From Apostichopus japonicus (taxonomy: Eukaryota > Echinodermata > Holothuroidea > Aspidochirotida > Stichopodidae): a stretch of DNA of 64,000 nucleotides. Below the pieces are notes generated by a model. It did no database searches. It was not told the origin of the DNA and saw only the letters and a program-made list of their open reading frames with translations. Positions 52,401 to 61,400 of the stretch are shown here, piece by piece. The position numbers were made by a program, and so were the translations under genes. Location: NCBI RefSeq assembly GCF_037975245.1, contig NC_092580.1:18960501-19024500 (forward strand), in the 5' to 3' direction. Numbering within the stretch: the stretch's first letter is position 1; every line of letters begins with the position of its first letter.

Positions 52401-55400
52401 CTGCTAAGTAAATGTGATAAAATCATTTGCACCATATATTTAGTCATATTACCAAACTTCAAATTTAAGAGGAAGTCTGTCACTTTCTTCTTGATTCTTT
52501 ATCCACTTCTTCTGAATTGTTCTTTCCATTCATCCCCCCTTCCCCCAACCCCACCCCCTGCCCTGCAAAACCACATCCCATCCACTAAGTGTCACTGTCA
52601 TTCTATTTTTCTTGAATGAATAATTGTTACTTTCACAACTTTTGCATAGGCTTTGGTAAATTTGAAATCTCAATTCAATTTGAAAATGTCCACACAACAT
52701 AATGTCTCTGTTCTTTGTTGTGTTTCACAAATTATATATTAAGAATATATTCTTTCAGTGTTTGATGGTAGATGATAGACTTTGTGTATTGTTGATCCTT
52801 CCCACACTTCATAACATGCTGTCTTACTCTGTTCCTCCTTTACCCTATTGCCACACCCTCCACCACCCCAGCCTATGTCACACCCTCCACCACCCCAGCC
52901 TATGCCACACCCTCCATCACCCCAGTCTATGCAAAGAGATAATTGGTTATGGGAAAGAAAAAATTGTAACATTTTCCCCCTTACAATTATTGTTATATTT
53001 TTAGCTGTTGTGGTTAATTGATATTTGTGATTGTTATTGTTATTTGTTAATAGGTTTAATACAACTGTCTAGCCTGCATTTGTGTGAAAGATTGTTGTAT
53101 CTAACACTGCCTAAACCTTTGACCATACTTGCCTCTTATATGTTTTTGACAGATTTTGGACTGGTTTGATTATGGATTTTCTGGAATTTTCACTTTTGAG
53201 ATAGTTTTAAAGGTATGTTTTTCATGCATCAATTTGTAAGTATTGTTATATTATCAGTTTATAATTATGATGACACATTAACGTGCTTAGATTAGTGTGT
53301 CTGTTCATGTCTCCATTCAGCTAATTGGCGAGGAAACTATCATCACCTGAGTATGTTTCTATGAACAATGGAGAAATGCATTAGGGCCCCCTCACCACCA
53401 TACCCCTCTCCATCCCCACAGCAGTTCTACATCTGCCAGCATTTTCCAGGATTTACAAGTATCAAGATTATTTTGTCATATGCAAGTTGTACAGAAAATA
53501 TCCATAAAAGTGCAAAACAAAGAATATTACATATGCAGGACGCTACACATCATAAATGTTTAACAATGCTGGTAAACATTAAGAAGTAGAAAAAGAATAT
53601 ATCAATATATATATATACAAGACAAAGGGTACAAATAGACAAATACGAGATGAAACAAATAAGAAGAGGGAGGACTGTAGTAATGTAATCTAAGTGAAGA
53701 ATGGGATCAAATTACTGCTAATAAGGTGGCATTTAAACCTTCGCTTGAAAGGAATTAAAAAGATAGAGCTTTTTTTAAACTGGAAGGGAAACCTCAATTG
53801 CCAAATAAGTTTAGATAAGTTACTCTATGGGTAACTTTAAGTGCAATTAACTTTGGTACAAAGTTATTGTACTTGTTGTTGTATACTAATACCATTGTAC
53901 ACATACAGTTACAATGGGTGAAAAGATAAGATTTAGTAGAAGTCAGGACCTATTTGAGGGGGGGGGGGGTCAGACACCCTGCTACACTCACCCACCCACA
54001 ATAACATGAAGGGGTTATAGACATCAGTTTTTTAAACCTTATACTGTGGAAATTTTAGATAAGAAATGCTTCTTTCAGATGGAATAATATTTTTGTTTTC
54101 ACTTAAAAGAGATTTAAATTTGGTGTCCCACTCCACGTAGTATTCATTTGTAAAGAAAGAAGGGGGAAAGAGATACAAAACAAAACATATACTCATCAAA
54201 CAAAAAATCAGCTGAATCATAAAGACTACTTAAGACTAATTAATAATGGACATTTAGAAGTATGAAACATATTAACTTATGATTTCTTCTAATAGTCAGA
54301 ACAGGTTTGAAGCAGTTTTTGTTCTATGACCAGTGCTTTCATTGATAATGGATAATGGCTGTGGCATTAGAAGCATTGAAACCAGGTTGTGGGCCTGACT
54401 GGCTAAAGTGAGGCAGGGGAAATCCAGGGTTTTCTCTTTTGAACTATGAAGCATGTTAAATATTCTTCTTCTAATATTCAGAAAGATTTGAAGCAGTTTT
54501 TGTTCTAAGACCAGTGCTTTAATTGATAATGGATAAATGGCTGTGGCATTAGAAGCACTGAAACCAGGTTGTGGGCCTGACTGGCTAAAGTGAGGCAGGG
54601 GAAATCCAGGGCTCTCGCTTTTGAAATGGTCTTCCAAATTGTAAAATATTCCAAAATGAGCATAAACTGTTAATTGACATAGCCACCCGAAGCGTAAGCT
54701 GTAAGCCCCTCCAATGCTACCACGTGCCCTTATTTAATTCATTTTGTTGTTTTATCGCCAATTGTGTACAATGGGAAAGGAAGTCTCCTATAAAGTCTTA
54801 AAAAGACTTAACAAAGTAGGAGACTCCCTGGAAGAAAAGAAAAAATATGTACAAATATAAAATAATACAGTATATACGACTGCTTGTACGGGCATCATAA
54901 AATAGCTAGCTAGCTGTCTTCACTGCTGTTATTCAAGGTCGAGATATTTGACAGAAATGAGATCTGGCCACAAAACTATTAAAGTTTTTCTTCATTGTAA
55001 TATCAACCTATTTGAATGCTTTGTTTTGTTGTCAATCATCTTTTATTTCTCTCTGTTGTCAGGTCATTGCCTATGGGTTGATTTTACATCAAGGTGCCTT
55101 CTGTAGAAGTGCATTCAACTTGTTAGATCTCCTTGTGGTCGTTGTTTCCCTCATCTCCATATTCATGGCTATCAAAGAGTAAGCCACACCCATTTTTAAT
55201 TTTTCAAAGGAATTTAATCATGAAATTATATCAATCATTAAAATGATCATATTTGTTCTATTATTCTTCAGTCTTTAATGTATGAACATTTCATTTATCT
55301 ATTTGTAAAATCTCTAAACATTTGTTATCTGTTTTGTCTTTTTTTCCTCCCCATCAGCCATGGTAATACTCCATTTTCTACTATCAAGATTCTTAGGGTG

Positions 55401-58400
55401 CTTAGGGTCCTGAGACCATTGAGGGCCATCAACAGAGCTAAAGGTTTAAAGGTATGAAGTTTATCACATAATATTGAATCAAATACATTCATTGCAAATG
55501 TATTGTAGAAATATCAATCTTGTGACTGTCGTCAGCTTTCTTCTTCTTCCAAATATAGTTATCGTATTAAAACACTGGTACTGGCCATCAAATATTGATA
55601 GCATATTTTGTCCCCATCATTTTACTAGTAAGTCGCACAAAGTTTCAATAACAATTAGGAGGTGGGGCGGGTGGAGGGAGGGAGGGATCAGGTAATCGGG
55701 GGCTGTTGTTCAAATTATTTCTCAAAGGCAGCAAAGTGCTTTAGGAGCAATGAAACACATCTTTTTTGCTCTCTCTGTTATAATGATGATGATGAAGGTG
55801 ATGATGATGATGATGATGTTGATGGTGGTGGTGTTGTTGATGATGATGATGATGATGATGATGGTGGTGTTGGTGGTGGTGGTGATGATGATAATGATGG
55901 TGGTGGTGGTGATGATGATGGTGGTGGTGGTGATGATGATGGTGGTGGTTGTGGTGCTGATGATGATGGTGGTGTTGGTGGAAGTGATGATGATGATGAT
56001 GGTAGTGGTGATGGTGGTGGTGTTGGTGGTGGTGGTGATGATGATAGTGGTGGTGCTGATGATGATGGTGGTGGTGTTGGTGGAAGTGATGATGATTATG
56101 ATGATGATGGTGATGGTGGTGGTGTTGGTGATGTTGATGATGGTTGTGTTGATGGTGGTGTTGATGATGGTGGTGTTGATGGTGATGATGATGGTGGTGT
56201 TGATGATGGTGTTGATGATGATGATGTTAATATCTTTTGCTTTTTTCAACAGCATGTAGTCCAGTGTGTATTTGTTGCCATCAAGACTATTGGTAACATT
56301 ATGCTTGTAACCTTGCTATTGGTCTTCATGTTCTCCTGTATCGGGGTCCAACTCTTCAGTGGACGATTTTACTCATGCTCAGACGCAGAGAAATTAACTG
56401 AACCAGAATGCCAGTAAGATTTTATTTCCATTCTGGTTTTTTCTGTTGCCATTATTTACTCTTTTAGTTCCTATCGTATATAGCTACATCCGAACAGCTT
56501 GTGGAAATTTCACACCCTGCTGAATTTTTATATTTTATCAACTGAAATTGGGGTCCTTCCCCCCGCCCCCCCACCCTCTTCAGTAAAAGTATGACTAACA
56601 GGAATCATGGTCACCTACTAGGGTTAGGAAACTTCATTTGGTGTAGAAGCACAAAGACTTATATTCCTAAGGTCACTGGCTCCAATCTCTTTCCAGCCAT
56701 CACTTCCTTAAATTGCTCTCGGTGTTGCAGTCTGTATTTCTGTTGATGGTTTGCGGATGCACTTTAGCCTTTTCGCTGCTTCCAATAATACGTTACGAAG
56801 ATAACCATCATGGAAATATGCCTTTAAGCATGATTCATGATGCTTAATGCAACCTTGAAAGTTTCCTTTGGCAGATATGAGAAGCAAAACCATACAAGTA
56901 GAAATATAATTGCAACTTAAATCACTCGCTTCAGCTACCCATTCACAAGAATGGAATCTGTCTGTTCAACCGTAGCTTTCTATAGATTCTATGTATAGTC
57001 AAAGTATTATAGCCAGAAAGTATATGAATAATTTAATTTTCTTCCTATAGTCTCCATGGTTTGAGACATGTTATCCATGTCTCTCCAACAATACACAACT
57101 GGCCTTGATACACCAGCAGTGTTATTTTCAGTGATTTTATTCCTAGTGTTCCCCCCCCCCCCCATCGACATATGTGTAGAATTTTTATAGATAAAGTGAT
57201 TATCAACAAATAAACATTATGGAAAAGTCATAAACAACGTGTCAAAATGATTATATCACCCATGATTTCATTTGTTGTGTTCGCCCCATCGACGTCTGTG
57301 TAGAATTTTATGGATAATGTGATTATCAACAAATAAACATAATGGAAAAGTCATACACAACATGTCAAAATGATTTAATCGCTCATGAAAGATTTTGTTG
57401 CACACTATATGTTCCCACATGTCAGGGCTTGTGATTTTCATTCTGACTATACCTCACAAGTATTGAGATACAAAACCATCATTGACCAGACAAAAAAAAA
57501 AAGAAAATATAAAAATCTTAGAAATGGGCAGAGACCTTTTTGGTCCAATTATCGATTTTATAATCCTTCCATTAATTCATTGATTTTCATTTTTTCTAGA
57601 GGGGGATACAGATGAAAAAACATTTCATCAATATAATCATTGAATCATAAAATGTTTTCTTAAGAGCACTGCAGCATGTGGTATAGGCTGTATCGCATGC
57701 TAGTGGCAAATACAATAAATGGTAAAACTGCATCATTGAAGTGGGAGGGACAAGGGTGGGGGGAGGGAGGTTTGGCCCCTGTTCTTCCTGATTCTGCTAC
57801 ATGCCAGCAAAGAAACCAGCATCTTGAAGAGGTTGTGGGCTCAAGTCAAGTAAGGTGTGTTTCCATCAGGAGTAATCCATAGTCTGTTTTCCGATCTTCG
57901 GTAATCTTCCAAAAGATAAAACAACACAAAACTATTGTTTGGATTAACAGCCAGTATTTAGTGAAATCCAATTTCGATTACATCCAACTATCACGTGGTG
58001 CGAGCAGTTCCTTTGAGGCCTATATTTCCATGTTTCTTTCATCATGGCATCTTGTTAGCTGATGTATACAACAGGAGTATCTGGAAGCTTCCGGTTCAAG
58101 TAATTGGTGCATACAGGGTGTTGGATATACCGGGAAGCAATCAGAGCAACTTGTATGCTGATGTATAGAACAGGGTTATCCGCAAGCTTCTGGTTCAAGT
58201 AATTGGTGCATACAGGGTCTTGGATATACTGGGAAGCAATCAGAGCAACTTGTATGCTGATGTATAGAACAGGGTTATCCGCAATCTTCTGGTTCAAGTC
58301 ATTGGTGCAAAGAGGGTGTTGGATGTACACAAAGTTGTCAGTGCATCTTATTTGAGATTAGAGAACATGCCTGCAGTTCTAATTATTGACTCTAATATAT

Positions 58401-61400
58401 CCTGATCATCTATGCTTTGTTTTATTCTCTAGGGGAAAGTATTTTGTCTATAAAGATGGAGACTTGGATGATTACAGTATCAGGAATCGAACTTGGGATC
58501 GAAATGAATTCCATTTTGATGATGTTTTAAGTGGCATGTTGGCTCTCTTCACTGTTGCAACATTTGAAGGCTGGCCTAAGTAAGTATTTTTCACATTTTT
58601 CAAAGTACCTCTAAGCCAACATTTATACCTGACCCACCGCACCCCTGCCCGACCTCACCCTCAAAACCACTCCTCCTTCTATCCTATGCATGGCAAGATG
58701 ACACAGGCAGTTTAGGTACAGGAGCATTGGTAATTACTGTAATCACTGTGAGTTACTTTATTGTGCATATAATTGGAGAATCAGGAAGTGAGAGGGGAGG
58801 GGGGGGGGGGGGAAACAGGTATCACTTAAGTTTGGTTAGTTGGCTCTGTTTTTTCTTTCTTATACATTATTTCCATTCAAATATTTCCATTTCAATTATT
58901 TCCTATTCAAATATTTCCATTTCAATTATTTCCTATTCAAATATTTCCATTCAAAAATTTTCCAATCAAATACCTTGTCAAATATTCCTTGTAATACAAC
59001 ACTTTTAATATGGGTATTTCTATTACAGTTTAATGTTTGTATGCAAATGTATCCATGATTTTGCCTAACTTTTCAGATTATTGTATGTTGCCATCGATTC
59101 CAACGAAGTTAACCACGGCCGTATCTACAACTATCGCCAAGTCGTAGCAGTATTCTTCTTCGCCTACATCATCGTCATCGCATTTTTCATGGTCAATATA
59201 TTCGTCGGTTTTGTCATCGTCACATTTCAGAATGAGGGTGAACAAGAGTTTAAAAACTGTGAACTAGATAAAAACCAGGTTTGTAATATCTGTAATTTAT
59301 TTCTTTGTTAATATGCTTGTACTATTTTCTGCAGCAGATTTATATCATAGTTCAACTCCGTATCAATGGGAAGAAAAGTGAGAATTAATATTTCCTTTTG
59401 TAATAATAATAATAATAATAATTTATTTTGTAAAGCGTAAAATCCACAAAAGTGCTCTAAAACGCTATGTAACAGCAAACAAAGAAATATAAAAATATGA
59501 CACAAAATATGTAGTAAAAAATACAGAATTAAATACAATATAAATGAGTATGAAAAATGAAAAAACATGCACGTTTGAGTATTGCACATGAAAGAAATTT
59601 AAATACACAGTTTAAAAATTGCAGTAATGCTGTCTAAAAAGGAAAGTTTTCAGCTTTGATTTAAAGGTCGTGAGAGTAGGAACAGTTTTCAGTTTTCAGT
59701 TGTACTGGATTATTTTGTTTGATGGTTCCTACCATCATCTAGATTTGGTCATACCTCCACAATTGAGAGGATTGCCTATTTAAGAAAACAGTTTGTTAAG
59801 AATACGTTCTTTTGGATCGTTCACAGTTGTAAATGCACATATTGCATGGTAAAAGTGCAGTTTTACTTTGCAAGCATGTTTAAAACATTGTACCCTATTA
59901 ATTTTTTCTTTTCAAATTTTGTGCGTTTTTTGTCGAATGCTAGGAGCTAGGAAAACTTTGCTTTTGGAAAAGCTTTTAGACCAATACTTCACAGTGTCTT
60001 GGCATTATCCAATTGCATAAATTTCTTTGTGCTGTTATAATGCACCATGATTTTAAGTATTTGCTAAGTGCTGTCCTTGTCACCCTTTGTCACCCTGTGC
60101 TATAATCACTCTTCATACATTCATTAAAATATTTCCTTTTTTATCTTTTTATCTTGCAGAGAAACTGTTTAGAATTTGCTCTTAAAGCTAAACCAGGAAA
60201 GAAATACATTCCTAAGAATCCAAAGCAGTTACATATCTGGAGGTTTGTGTCCTCCAGACCCTTTGAGTATGCCATCTTTATACTCATTATGTGTAATACT
60301 ATTATCTTAGCAATGAAGGTGAGTAGTAGTTTTATATTGGAATCTTACAAGAGCCATAATTTGATTGTTTATAATAATAATAATAATATAAGAATTTGTA
60401 AAGCGCTATTATAGAGTCATTCCTTGCTTTGAAACTAAACAAGTCTATCTACTTCCTTCATAATCTACTAGTTTTTTAATAAATTTATGATTAAAAAGAT
60501 GCTACATCTTCAAATGTTTCTCAAATCATCCTTCTGGCCAAGAAAGAACAAAATTTAATAATACTACTGGCAATAACAATGCTTGTACCAAAAACTATAT
60601 TCAAACAAGGGTGGACTTAGGTGAGCTTAGAAAATGTTTGTGAGTGGAAGTAAACATTTGTTGTCATCAAAGGCATAAAGCATTATCTTACAGGGATCTG
60701 AGGTTGAAAGAGTTGCAAAAACTGAATATTTTTTAGGGGTATGTGTTGATGAAAATGTTATTATATAGAGGGATGTATGTCGAAAGTATTTAGTAAAAAA
60801 TATTACATTGTGTCAAGCTTAGCTTACATTGTGTCATTCTTTAGTCAAGATGCTAACAATCATGTTTTTGCGTTCTGTTGTTTTTCATCATATTATCTAT
60901 GCAGTACCTGTATGGTGTCATTTCATGTTTGATCTTTGATACCCCTGTTGATAAATATTTTTATATTTACAGTGGTCATAAATGAAATGAAATCAACCGT
61001 TGAATTTTGGACAAACGCAATTCTTTGTTTTATATTGAAGCACAAAATGACACACTATCTCACAAATAATGATAAGGTTTCTTCAATGATAATAAGTTTC
61101 CTTTTGAATGTCCCTTATCTCTCATATGCAGTTCTATGGCCAGTCAGATCAATACGAGTATTTGCTAGATCGGCTCAACATAATATTCACTGCTATATTT
61201 ACGATGGAATGTATATTGAAAATGATAGCATATACGCCCAAGGTAGGTGGAAATGTTTGTTTTTTGAAAGTCATCTTTACATAATACGTGAAAGCAAGTA
61301 CTTGATTATTATTAATCCCTGTCTGCAAAACAGCAAGGTTAAGTCATGATACATGATATGATATGCCACATGTGATATGGCATATGTGATATATGATGTG

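Larger units (their letters stand above)
50288..53152 (+). other. Cav1: Intron between IIIS1 and IIIS2
   Basis: A 2.9-kb intron. It contains a copy of the 37.5-kb foldback family (50923-51080), an (AAT)n SINE tail (52081-52146) and a three-copy 27-bp repeat (52852-52931). I looked for a second IIIS2 exon, as in vertebrates, and did not find one. Confidence 0.65.
53213..55062 (+). other. Cav1: Intron between IIIS2 and IIIS3
   Basis: A 1.85-kb intron. It contains a 181-bp direct duplication (54265-54625) and an imperfect hairpin at 54782-54828. The rest is AT-rich with a G run near 53960. Confidence 0.7.
56414..58432 (+). other. Cav1: Intron within domain III turret
   Basis: A 2.0-kb intron containing two local direct duplications (57161-57401 and 58060-58330, listed separately) and C or G homopolymers near 56562 and 57153. 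No exon-like sequence otherwise. Confidence 0.7.

Noticed and set aside
50288-53152. Search for a second IIIS2 exon
   Set aside because: No segment with an FTFE-like S2 helix, correct phase and splice sites was found.
55662-56417. 251-codon Asp/Gly-rich frame joined in frame to the IIIS5 exon
   Set aside because: Trinucleotide repeat in the intron. Retention from the upstream exon would hit a stop at the second intron codon, and the exon has a proper acceptor at 56252.
58055-58330. 91-codon minus-strand repeat protein
   Set aside because: Open only because the tandem unit is 99 bp; no start context or similarity.
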